Source: Bradyrhizobium sp. AUGA SZCCT0283
GTDB taxonomy: Bacteria > Pseudomonadota > Alphaproteobacteria > Rhizobiales > Xanthobacteraceae
Length of the DNA: 64,000 nucleotides
Reading direction: 5' to 3'
Assembly: GCF_018130385.1 (NCBI RefSeq)
Contig: NZ_JAFCLU010000018.1
Span: forward strand, 62,001-126,000
Part shown: positions 46,018 through 52,796 of the stretch, piece by piece
How the letters are laid out: each line of letters opens with the position of its first letter
Position numbering within the stretch: the stretch's first letter is position 1
The notes under the pieces: model-generated
What the model saw: only the letters and a program-made list of their open reading frames with translations
Database searches by the model: none
What the model was told of the DNA's origin: nothing
Position numbers and translations under genes: made by a program

Positions 46018-46494
46018 ATGCGCATCATGATCCTTAATGGCCCGAACCTGAACATGCTCGGTATCCGCGAGCCGCACATCTACGGCTCGACCACGCTCGA
46101 CGCCATCAAGGCCTCCTGCGAGGAGTTCGCCGCCTTCACCGGCACGCACCTGGCGTTTCACCAGTCGAACCACGAGGGCGAGTTGGTCGACCTGATCCAG
46201 TCCGCCCGCACCTCGGCGGACGCCCTCATCATCAACCCCGCCGCTTACTCCTTCACCTCGATTGCGATGTTCGACGCCATGAAGATTTTTGACGGCCCGA
46301 TCTACGAGGTGCATATTTCGAACATCCATGCCCGCGACGAGTTGCACCGGCATTCGAAGCTTTCGGCTGCTGTGAAGGGCGTGATCGCGGGCCTAGGACC
46401 CTACGGCTACATCGTCGCCATGCAGGCCGCACTGCAGGGCGCCGGCCAATTGCCGGCGTCCCTACCCGCGGCCGTGCGCGTCGGTCCGAAATGA
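46018..46494 (+). CDS. Type II 3-dehydroquinate dehydratase-like protein lacking one active-site His
   Basis: The 158-residue protein has the AroQ fold markers ILNGPNLNMLGIREPHIYG, QSNHEGELVDLI, INPAAYSFTS and EVHISNIHAR. R17, Y22, N73, H99 and R106 match catalytic or binding positions of type II dehydroquinases. The residue equivalent to His81 of the Mycobacterium tuberculosis enzyme is F79, and the usual Arg in the following helix is F85, so a different substrate or weak activity is likely. GAAAGG lies upstream of the ATG. The next gene starts 15 bases after its stop, suggesting a two-gene operon. Confidence 0.85.
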   Translation: MRIMILNGPNLNMLGIREPHIYGSTTLDAIKASCEEFAAFTGTHLAFHQSNHEGELVDLIQSARTSADALIINPAAYSFTSIAMFDAMKIFDGPIYEVHISNIHARDELHRHSKLSAAVKGVIAGLGPYGYIVAMQAALQGAGQLPASLPAAVRVGPK

Positions 46495-46509
46495 CGGATG
46501 GAGGCTGAC

Positions 46510-47169
46510 ATGCAGGGAGCCGGCTATCTTGCCATCTGGAGCGATATGACGCCACAGGACGAAACCGACTGGGCGCATTGGATCACGCGCGAACACGCCG
46601 CCGAGCGCGTCGGCGTCAACGGATTCCTGGCGTGCCGCATCTTCCGCGCGCTGGGTGTGTCGGTGAACCGCTACTTCATCCTCTATGAACTCGAGGACGA
46701 GCGAGTCGTCGGCGGTCCGGACTATCTGGCGCGGCTGAACGCGCCGACGCCGTGGTCGCAGCGCATCATGCCCCGGCTCGGCAATTTCGCCCGCGGCGGC
46801 GGCCGCATCGCAGCCTCAGCCGGCACCGGCCAGGGCGGCATCGTCGCTCCCTTGCGCCTCGACGCCGCGCCGTCCTGGAACGCCGCCGCGGTTGTTGCCG
46901 AGCTGGCGCGGCTCGACCGGATCATCGCCGCACGCGTCCTGCTCACCGATACCGCGCAGACCTCGATCAAGACCCGCGAGAAAGGCATGCGAGCCAACGA
47001 CGGCTCCTTCGCCGCCCTATTACTGATCGAGGGACTGGACGAAGCCGCGGTCCGTGACGCCCTCCATCATCTGCGCAAGACGCTTCCTGCCGAGGACCAC
47101 GGCATGATCGATGACCTGCCGCTCTACCGCCTCGCCTTCAGCCTTCCGAAACGACTTCTGCCGCGTTGA
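46510..47169 (+). CDS. Conserved hypothetical protein, EthD/dimeric alpha-beta barrel-like
   Basis: The 219-residue protein has two halves of similar pattern. The N-terminal GYLAIWSDMTPQDETDWAHWITREHAAERVGVNGFLACRIFRA resembles EthD-type ferredoxin-like folds, where a small substrate is bound between beta-alpha-beta-beta units. The second half (residues ~115-215) repeats strand-helix alternation. ATG at 46510 has GGAGG five bases upstream. It follows the dehydroquinase-like gene and may act on the same ring compound, which is inference. I do not recognise a characterised orthologue. Confidence 0.68.
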   Translation: MQGAGYLAIWSDMTPQDETDWAHWITREHAAERVGVNGFLACRIFRALGVSVNRYFILYELEDERVVGGPDYLARLNAPTPWSQRIMPRLGNFARGGGRIAASAGTGQGGIVAPLRLDAAPSWNAAAVVAELARLDRIIAARVLLTDTAQTSIKTREKGMRANDGSFAALLLIEGLDEAAVRDALHHLRKTLPAEDHGMIDDLPLYRLAFSLPKRLLPR

Positions 47170-47554
47170 TCTACGCCGCGCCGCCTGGAGAGCGCCAAAG
47201 CCGTTAGCCAAAAATCGAATTTTTCTTGTAAGCGATCTCAATCTGATTTGGGTCGTCCAGCCCTGCCGGTAAAAATATTCCGCTTAACCCGAAGGCCAAA
47301 TCAGTGCTTTGAATCCGCCCGTCTCACGGCAGATGAGGGGCGTTGGCCATCGTCACGAACGTGCGGTGAGATGCGATGGACGCAAGAGCTGCGACTGACG
47401 TGTGTGGCTCAAGCGTACTGCGAAGTCGTGTGGGCTATATTTTGGCATTCGGTGAAACACGGAGAAACTAAGAAAACCCTTTAAAACAAGGCCTTTTTGA
47501 TTAGGCTTGTTGCGGGCTTCTGGAGGGCCGGGCCCTAAGCCAAACGCAGGAGCC
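47170..47554. other. Non-coding stretch before the integrase pseudogene
   Basis: 385 bases, lower in GC, with no gene I can support. An imperfect hairpin lies at 47485-47511 (AACAAGGCC and GGCTTGTT with one bulge). I looked for a tRNA that could be the integration site and found none. An attachment site, if any, is not recognisable. Confidence 0.45.
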
Positions 47555-48947
47555 ATGACCACCACCAGCGTCACCTGCCGAACCTCCGTCTCCGCGGATA
47601 CAGACCTTCAACGCGCGAAAGGTCGGGTTGTAGCCGCGGCCACCACCCAAAACTGCAGCACCATTCTCACCAACCGCATCTGCGAGCAGCGCGTCGCCGA
47701 ACGCACCAAGCGCTACGACCGCAAGTGTCCCGGCCTCTATGTCAACATCATCCCGGGCTGGCGTCGCGACCCTCTACTTCAAATTCACCGATCCTTCGAC
47801 CGGCAAGCAGTCCACCGTGCGGCTAGGCGTCTACAATCCCGAAACCTTCACCATCGATGACGCCCGCAGCAAGGTATGCGCTCAAGGCCCTCGACCCGGC
47901 GACGCTGGTCAAACAACTGCGCCAGACCAAGACCGTCAAGGCAAAGCAAGGCAAGATCGTTGCAAAGATCATCGAACTGCGCATCGACTGAATGCAGCAG
48001 GACGAAGTAAAGGACGACGGCGAGGAGCGTTCCCGGATCGAAAGCTGGACCAACGTCGCCAGCCACCTGCGGCGCTTCGTCAAGCCGGGCCTCGGAGCTA
48101 AGATTGCGCGCGACGTGACCCGGCAGGACATCGCACAACTGTCTAACGACATCCTTGACGGCAAGTATGGCAAGCCATCGGTTTCCAATGCCCGCCACAT
48201 GCGCCGCGCGGTGTCGGGCCTGTACAGCTGTGCCGGTGAGGCAGGCCGTGACTACGTTTCCGAAACCTGCCGCCCTTGCTTCAATCTGCCGAAACTTGCC
48301 CAAGGAGCACGGGCGCAAGCGGGTGCTGGACGAGAACGAGATCAGGACGCTATGGCATGGCCTCCATCGCGAAGATTTGACGTGGCATCGCAAGACCCGG
48401 CTGGCGATCAAGTTTGAACTGGTCACCATGCTACGTTCAGGTGGACTACTGGCCGCACGCCGCGACGAGCTGATAACTTTGGACGGGGATGCACCGCTGT
48501 TTCGTGTCCCGGCCAAGCGGGTCAAGAAGCGCCGCGTGATCGAGCAGCCGCTGTCCTCGCTTGCGGTTGAGATCATCAAGGAGGCGCTGGCCGGCGATGC
48601 ATAGCGGTTTGTGTTCGAAAGCCCCGTCTATCCGGGCCTGCCGATCCACCACACGGCGATGGCGACGGCGCTGCGCGGCACCGAGCACGAGAAATACAAG
48701 GGCAAGACCAAGACGCCGGGCCTGTGCGAGCTGTTGAGCCTCAAGGCATTCACGCCGCACGATCTGCGGCGGACTGCTGCGACGGTGGCAGGCGAACTCG
48801 GCTACTCGGATGCCGCGATTGCTAAATGCCTCGACCACGCCGTGACGAAGGATGAACCAATCGAAGCGCATGCAACAGAAGCGGGCCGTGCTGGATGGTA
48901 TCGCAGCGGAGCTGCGGCGGATCATCGGTGTAGTCTGTAGGAGCTGA
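47555..48947 (+). pseudogene. Decayed tyrosine recombinase/phage integrase
   Basis: Integrase segments occur in order but in shifting frames. Arm-binding domain: KRYDRKCPGLYVNI, then after a shift near 47757 GVATLYFKFTDPSTGKQ. After another shift near 47873 comes YALKALDPATLVKQ, then a stop at 47989. The core-binding region (WTNVASHLRRFVKPGLG) follows in the same frame. A shift near 48270 leads to RKRVLDENEIRTLWHGL and ELVTMLRSGGLL, then a stop at 48602. The catalytic FTPHDLRRTAATVAGELG remains. At ~48865 the segment with the nucleophilic Tyr is lost and only QQKRAVLDGIAAELRRIIG continues in another frame. At least six lesions make it inactive. Confidence 0.88.
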
Positions 48948-48980
48948 TCTGCGGATGGCCGCCTGATGTCCGGCTGCACA

Positions 48981-49020
48981 TCGCTTGCGGCAAGCGCGGT
49001 GCCGATGTCCGGCCGGATTC
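48981..49020 (+). repeat. Short dispersed repeat, copy A
   Basis: A 40-base segment with the core GCGG..CGATGTCCGGCCGGATT that recurs at 49582-49621 and, less exactly, at 50781-50818. It lies after the integrase remnant and carries no gene. Confidence 0.5.
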
Positions 49021-49168
49021 CCCAAAAGTTGAAACTCACCCGCTGCCGACGGACGCCGCCTTTCCCCGAATGTCCAAAGTTCACTTCTGAACATAGTTTG
49101 GAACCAATCTTTCCAGCGTCACTTACCCCGGCGGAGGACTGCAACGCGGCAGGCAAGGGGAGAGTAAA

Positions 49169-49561
49169 GTGGACGAGGTCGTTAGGATTCTGGTCGTCGA
49201 GGACGACCAGCTTATTCAGGCTATGGTCGAAGAGGCTCTTTCAGAAGGCGGTTTTAAATCCCGTATCACAGCATCTGGTGAGGAAGCGATTACCCTTCTG
49301 CGAGGCGATGAATTCCAATATCGGGCGCTCGTGACCGACATAAATCTGATCGGAAGATTTGACGGTTGGGAAGTTGCCCGCGCTGCTCGGGAGACTGACC
49401 CCACAGCTCCGATTATATATATGACCGGCAGTCATGGCGAGGAATGGGCATCTAAGGGCGTCCCAAACAGTGTTCTACTTGCAAAGCCCTTCGCCCCGGC
49501 ACAGCTCGTGACTGCCCTTTCCCAGCTCCTTAACGCGAGCCCACCGATCTCGACCGATTAG
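49169..49561 (+). CDS. Single-domain response regulator (CheY-like receiver)
   Basis: The 130-residue protein is a lone receiver domain: ILVVEDDQLIQAMV (acidic pair), ALVTDINLIG (phospho-acceptor Asp near residue 55), IIYMTGSHG (Thr/Ser) and LAKPFAPAQL (conserved Lys near residue 110). There is no output domain and no histidine kinase nearby. GTG at 49169 follows GGGGAG by eight bases. It lies in the decayed island, so it may be a cargo gene; its frame is intact. It could act as a phosphate sink or protein-protein switch. Confidence 0.88.
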   Translation: MDEVVRILVVEDDQLIQAMVEEALSEGGFKSRITASGEEAITLLRGDEFQYRALVTDINLIGRFDGWEVARAARETDPTAPIIYMTGSHGEEWASKGVPNSVLLAKPFAPAQLVTALSQLLNASPPISTD

Positions 49562-49581
49562 GGAGTCCGGTTGGCGACGAG

Positions 49582-49621
49582 CGCCGCCTGCAGCAAACGC
49601 GGCACGGATGTCCGGCCGGAT
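49582..49621 (+). repeat. Short dispersed repeat, copy B
   Basis: Second copy of the 40-base segment seen at 48981-49020, just after the receiver gene. The stretch 49562-49871 otherwise shows no supported gene. Confidence 0.5.
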
Positions 49622-49871
49622 TTTCCAAGTCGGCTTCCCGACAGATTGCGTTGAGTCAAAGTAGCCCGTGATCCGGTCGCTAAGCTCAAATCAGACATCA
49701 GCCGAGCGGCACGGAGGGGTGTCGTTGAGGTTTTTGCCAGAGGCCCGGATACCCTCGTCCGGGCCTCGCGCGCTGGGTGGAAGCGGGACCCCCGTTTGAC
49801 GCAGCTCAATGCCGATTCCAGCGAACTCGTCCTAGTTTTTGAATGTCAGCCTAGCTTTTAGGATGAGTTCG

Positions 49872-50051
49872 ATGGGGACGAGGAAAATTCCCCGACGAAA
49901 AGAGTCCCGACGACAGGATCCTGGCGGCTCCGGAAGTGTACCCCAATCGAACAAGGCAAAATCGCGCGTGGAAGAGCGCCAACAGGTCATTGAGGAATAC
50001 ATCGCCTCGCTTCGAGACTTCATGAAGTCGATTTTGCGCAAACCTAATTAA
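49872..50051 (+). CDS. Small basic hypothetical protein
   Basis: The 59-residue protein is rich in Arg/Lys/Ser at the N-terminus (RKIPRRKESRRQDP) and has a helical C-terminus (VEERQQVIEEYIASLRDFMKSIL). AGGA lies about eight bases before the ATG at 49872; an in-frame ATG at 49863 is the alternative. It looks like a small conserved rhizobial protein rather than random sequence, but I do not know a function. Confidence 0.5.
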   Translation: MGTRKIPRRKESRRQDPGGSGSVPQSNKAKSRVEERQQVIEEYIASLRDFMKSILRKPN

Positions 50052-50278
50052 GTTCCCTTGAGAGTTTTGGGAGCAGGCCCGGAACCATCCATCCGGGGCT
50101 CGCGCGTTGCGCCTTTATCCCGGTCATCTTTCGAACATCGAATAATAATTTGCTTGGCGTGGGCCGACTCAGTGCGCGTATCAGTTGGCCCGGCACGGCA
50201 CCCGCCTTACCAGCCCCCAGCCCCCGGCGGGGCCGTGCTCTGAGATTCCCGATAGCCTTGGCGGCGCTTGCGCGCTAA

Positions 50279-50518
50279 ATGACAGGCTCAAGGCTTCAGG
50301 TTTGTGATGGGGTTGGGGCCATCAAAGATGTGGAAGCGCAGCTTGAGAAGCTGCGAGTGGATGCCGAGAACTGCGCCCTGATTAGCAGGCTCGCGACCGA
50401 TCCGAATAAGCAAGAATTGTTCGCTCGGCTAGCCAAGCACCTTGAGACCTTAGCGTCAGAAGTCGAACGCGCGATTGCGGCAAGCACCAGCAAAGAACAG
50501 GGTAACGACCGCGATTAG
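50279..50518 (+). CDS. Small helical hypothetical protein, paralogue of 51224-51406
   Basis: A 79-residue ORF whose residues 20-67 (LEKLRVDAENCALISRLATDP and LFARLAKHLETLASEVERAI) align throughout with the 60-residue protein at 51224. Both are mostly alpha-helical and acidic, with no known domain. The N-terminal 16 residues have no counterpart, so the true start may be downstream. It is followed by a structured element (50528-50679) that is also duplicated behind the paralogue, so gene and tail were copied together. Confidence 0.6.
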   Translation: MTGSRLQVCDGVGAIKDVEAQLEKLRVDAENCALISRLATDPNKQELFARLAKHLETLASEVERAIAASTSKEQGNDRD

Positions 50519-50527
50519 GGCCTTTGC

Positions 50528-50679
50528 CATTTTTTCCCGTAGAAATACGGAGTAGAACAGAATCGGCTTGTGAACCCGGACCGGGCGGATTTTAATCTTA
50601 GTGCCCGGGGCATTTCATCACGCGTAATTTCATTAACCCGGTAGGACCCCGCTCGGCGGTACCAGCGGGGTTCTATTTT
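50528..50679 (+). ncRNA. Structured 3' element or small RNA candidate, copy 1
   Basis: 152 bases similar to 51436-51590. It starts with a CCGTA-GAAA-TACGG hairpin (50537-50550) and has a GC-rich stem CCGGGC/GCCCGG (50581-50586 with 50603-50608). A conserved single-stranded stretch around TTTCATCA..GCGTAATTTCA follows, and it ends in an intrinsic terminator. It could be the 3' UTR of the small gene, a processed sRNA or an independent sRNA. Confidence 0.55.
50646..50679 (+). terminator. Rho-independent terminator
   Basis: ACCCCGCT pairs with AGCGGGGT around a ten-base loop, followed by TCTATTTT. It closes the structured element after the 50279 gene. Confidence 0.85.
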
Positions 50680-50780
50680 GGCCACCGATGGCGTGGGATC
50701 AAGCTTTCTTCGACCCGATCAACCTGCCTGATGGACGCAAGCTGCTGAACGCTTGCGAGACGCAGCGACATACAGGTCCA

Positions 50781-50818
50781 TCTCCTGCAAGCGCGGCGCG
50801 GATGTGCAGCCGGACTTC
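50781..50818 (+). repeat. Short dispersed repeat, copy C (degenerate)
   Basis: A less exact third copy of the segment at 48981 and 49582. It lies in the 341-base stretch 50680-51020, which shows no supported gene. Confidence 0.35.
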
Positions 50819-51020
50819 CGGTCCGTCAAAATGGGTGTTCGATGAGTGCAATGGTCCGCGCCGTTCGATGATCCAGTCGTCTTGCCGGGCGGTTCCCTCT
50901 CGCCTTTGCTTGGTTCCTCCGTGGTTCTCAACTTTTCGCAACGTTATTTGCTCTGGCGCAAAGAAGTCCCTTGGCGGGATCGTCGAAAAGGGAATTTGAC
51001 GCCGATAGGAGGGCAACGCC

Positions 51021-51227
51021 ATGCCAAAGAGGCGCCGCATCAAGCATACTGCGACCCTTGCAGAAAGGTTGGCCGCCGAGGCGGAACGCCTTAGAGAACG
51101 GGCCAAGAAAATGCCCCGCGGGGCGCAGCGCGAGGAGCTACTGCGCAAGGCGCGCCAGACGGATATCGCATCCCACATGAACGAGTTGCTATCATCCTCC
51201 CGTCTGCAATCACCGAAGCAGCCATGA
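51021..51227 (+). CDS. Small basic hypothetical protein
   Basis: The 68-residue protein begins PKRRRIKHTATLAERLAAEAERLRERAKKMPRG and is predicted fully helical, with a likely amphipathic or coiled-coil stretch. GGAGGG lies upstream of the ATG at good spacing. Its stop overlaps the next small gene's start (ATGA), so both are made together. Proteins with this start look typical of Bradyrhizobium small hypothetical families, but no function is known to me. Confidence 0.68.
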   Translation: MPKRRRIKHTATLAERLAAEAERLRERAKKMPRGAQREELLRKARQTDIASHMNELLSSSRLQSPKQP

Positions 51228-51406
51228 AAGATTTACGGGCAAGGCTCGACAAGCTCCTCACCGACGCCGAGGATTGCGATCTCATCGCCAAGCTGGCGAC
51301 TAACCCACAGAAGCGCGCGCTGTTTGAAAAGCTAGCAGCCGATCTTCGATCCTCGGCACGCGACATTGAGATTGTGCTCGCGAGCCAGAAGGAAAGTGGC
51401 GACTGA
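51224..51406 (+). CDS. Small helical hypothetical protein, paralogue of 50279-50518
   Basis: The 60-residue protein (LDKLLTDAEDCDLIAKLATNP, LFEKLAADLRSSARDIEIVL) is coupled to the 51021 gene by ATGA. It is paralogous to the protein at 50279. Its downstream 150 bases, including the terminator, are also duplicated. It is helical, acidic and of unknown function. Confidence 0.66.
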   Translation: MKDLRARLDKLLTDAEDCDLIAKLATNPQKRALFEKLAADLRSSARDIEIVLASQKESGD

Positions 51407-51435
51407 CTTTTTTGCTTATCACCAAACCTGCCTGC

Positions 51436-51590
51436 GCATTTTTCCCGTAAGAATACGGACGAGGCCAGAATCAGCTTGTGAATCCGGATCAAGAGAACTT
51501 CAATCTTGATCAGGGGCAAATTTCATCAGCGCGTAATTTCAATAACCCTGTAGAACCCCGCTCGGCAGTACCTAGCGGGGTTCTACCCTT
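51436..51590 (+). ncRNA. Structured 3' element or small RNA candidate, copy 2
   Basis: 155 bases similar to 50528-50679. A CCGTA-AGAA-TACGG hairpin lies near 51445-51458, and GATCAAGA pairs with TCTTGATC (51487-51494 with 51504-51511). The conserved TTTCATCA..GCGTAATTTCA stretch follows, then a terminator. The middle stem is in a different register from copy 1, so this is conserved potential for structure rather than clean covariation. Confidence 0.55.
51554..51590 (+). terminator. Rho-independent terminator
   Basis: AACCCCGCT pairs with AGCGGGGTT around an eleven-base loop, followed by a short CTACCCTT tail. It matches the terminator at 50646-50679. Confidence 0.75.
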
Positions 51591-51845
51591 GATCGGACAT
51601 TATCCGCAGTACTGGGCCGCTTTTTTGGTTTGGCAAGTTCGCGACGCCGGGCATGTTCGTTCACGAAAGGTCATTCGATCTTGAGCCACATCAACGCGGC
51701 TCCCTCGAACCCTCACAAAAGTACGGCGAACGTCACATGCCGTGATCTCAAGCGCGCTGCTTTCAAAACGTTGTAGCTAAGACGGACGCCGAACTTCCTG
51801 GCGGCGTCTGGCTGCGCATCAACTATGGAAAGTAGGGGCATCAAA

Positions 51846-52192
51846 ATGGAAACCGGAGCATCAGTTATTATAGTCGCTCTTGTGTGGCCGTTTACTTCAT
51901 CCCCGCGTTGAACGCAGCGGCACGCAAGCACCACAACCAAAATGCAATCTTCCTGCTCAACCTGTTTCTCGGCTGGACATTTCTCGGCTGGGTCGCTGCG
52001 CTGATTTGGTCAGCGACAGCGATCCCGCAAGAATATCAGCAGCTAGCGCAACAAACACAGCAGCCATCTAGAACGACAATTCGACGCCGGGGAATTCGCG
52101 AGCCCAACGCACTTGATCGTTGGTTCGGTGAAAAGGCCCCTTGGGAGGAAGATGGCGAAAGCAAACAGGAGAACAAACATGCGAAAAGTTAA
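51846..52192 (+). pseudogene. Superinfection-immunity-like membrane protein, frameshifted
   Basis: The frame from ATG 51846 (GGGG seven bases upstream) reads METGASVIIVALV, a hydrophobic start. The family motif continues only in another frame: AVYFIPALNAAARKHHN, FLLNLFLGWTFLGWVAALIW. This is the pattern of the superinfection immunity family, with two membrane helices and the LNLFLGWT-GW motif. A single missing base near 51883 explains the switch. If read from GTG 51884 a shortened 102-residue protein is possible. A C-terminal charged tail (DRWFGEKAPWEED) is unusual. Confidence 0.72.
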
Positions 52193-52315
52193 AGGCATCC
52201 TGATCGATCCGTGCACGTGCACCGTGACCGAAGTTGAGCACGACGGCGACGACTACAGCACATCTATAAGCTGATCTCGCACGAGACGATGTCGGTGGAC
52301 ACGTTCACCTTGTAG
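52179..52315 (+). pseudogene. Small conserved protein, frameshifted
   Basis: ATG 52179, with AGGAG upstream, starts MRKVKGILIDPCTCTVTEVEHDGDDY. One base is then missing near 52258, and the sensible reading HIYKLISHETMSVDTFTL continues in another frame to a stop at 52315. The intact form would be about 45 residues and resembles small island or phage-type proteins of unknown function. It overlaps the end of the immunity-like gene by 14 bases. Confidence 0.55.
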
Positions 52316-52573
52316 GCGACAGCTCTTGTCGCAAAAGACGCTCCCAACCCCCACCGCGATAAGCCAAGATCAACGGCATGGTGCCGTCGCTCCAGATTAC
52401 GTCAAGCACCCTAAAGCTTCTGAAGTTGCCGTGCCGCCAAACATTGAGACCGTTGGGCCGCTCATGCGTCGCAAGGGTCCACTCAATTGAGACTTGCTCG
52501 GCATGATGTATCAGCACATCCACGCCATCGCAGCTCTTGCTGGCGATGCCCTTGGCCTCCACCACATCGAGCG
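52305..52573 (-). CDS. Hypothetical ORF fragment
   Basis: This minus-strand frame gives about 90 residues with a believable composition (VDVLIHHAEQVSIEWTLATH, GNFRSFRVLDVIWSDGTMPL), but the only upstream start lies in the reverse-transcriptase scrap. It may be the 3' part of a gene whose start was lost by the junction near 52573. No family recognised. Confidence 0.3.
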
Positions 52574-52668
52574 CCGCATAGAACCGATAGCCGGCTTCTG
52601 CCCTTCGCTTTCGCGTGCAATGCCTTCTGCAGTTTCTGAACAGTTTTCGGAGTTGATAGGTTGCCCAA
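52574..52668 (-). pseudogene. N-terminal scrap of a group II intron reverse transcriptase
   Basis: From ATG 52668 the minus strand reads MGNLSTPKTVQKLQKALHAK. After a shift it reads AEAGYRFYA, matching the opening of bacterial group II intron reverse transcriptase/maturases (STPK..VQKLQ..LHAKAK....YRFYALYDK). Similarity stops there and unrelated sequence begins, so only about 30 residues survive. It indicates a former intron insertion or a deletion through one. Confidence 0.6.
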
Positions 52669-52697
52669 TTTCCAAATCCCTCACCACTTGTTGAAGG

Positions 52698-52781
52698 GTG
52701 GGCAAAGCGCAGCGTGCCCATCATTCAGGATCGCGCTCTCCGAGAAATGGTGGGGCACAGCGCAAACGCCTTTGCCCCCAC
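52698..52781. repeat. Palindromic repeat (GTGGGCAAAGCG...TGCCCA family)
   Basis: GTGGGCAAAGCG at 52698 is answered by CGCCTTTGCCCCCAC ending 52781, and CGTGCCCATCATT by AATGGTGGGGCAC inside. The two halves each form a small hairpin (GGGCA/TGCCC and GGGGCA/TGCCCC). It lies just after tctA on the leftward transcript and may help to end it. Confidence 0.72.
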
Positions 52782-52796
52782 AACCGACATCCGGGA

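Noticed and set aside
47170..47554. tRNA attachment site for the integrase
   Set aside because: I examined the stretch for a cloverleaf and found none; the hairpin at 47485-47511 is too short and lacks tRNA features.
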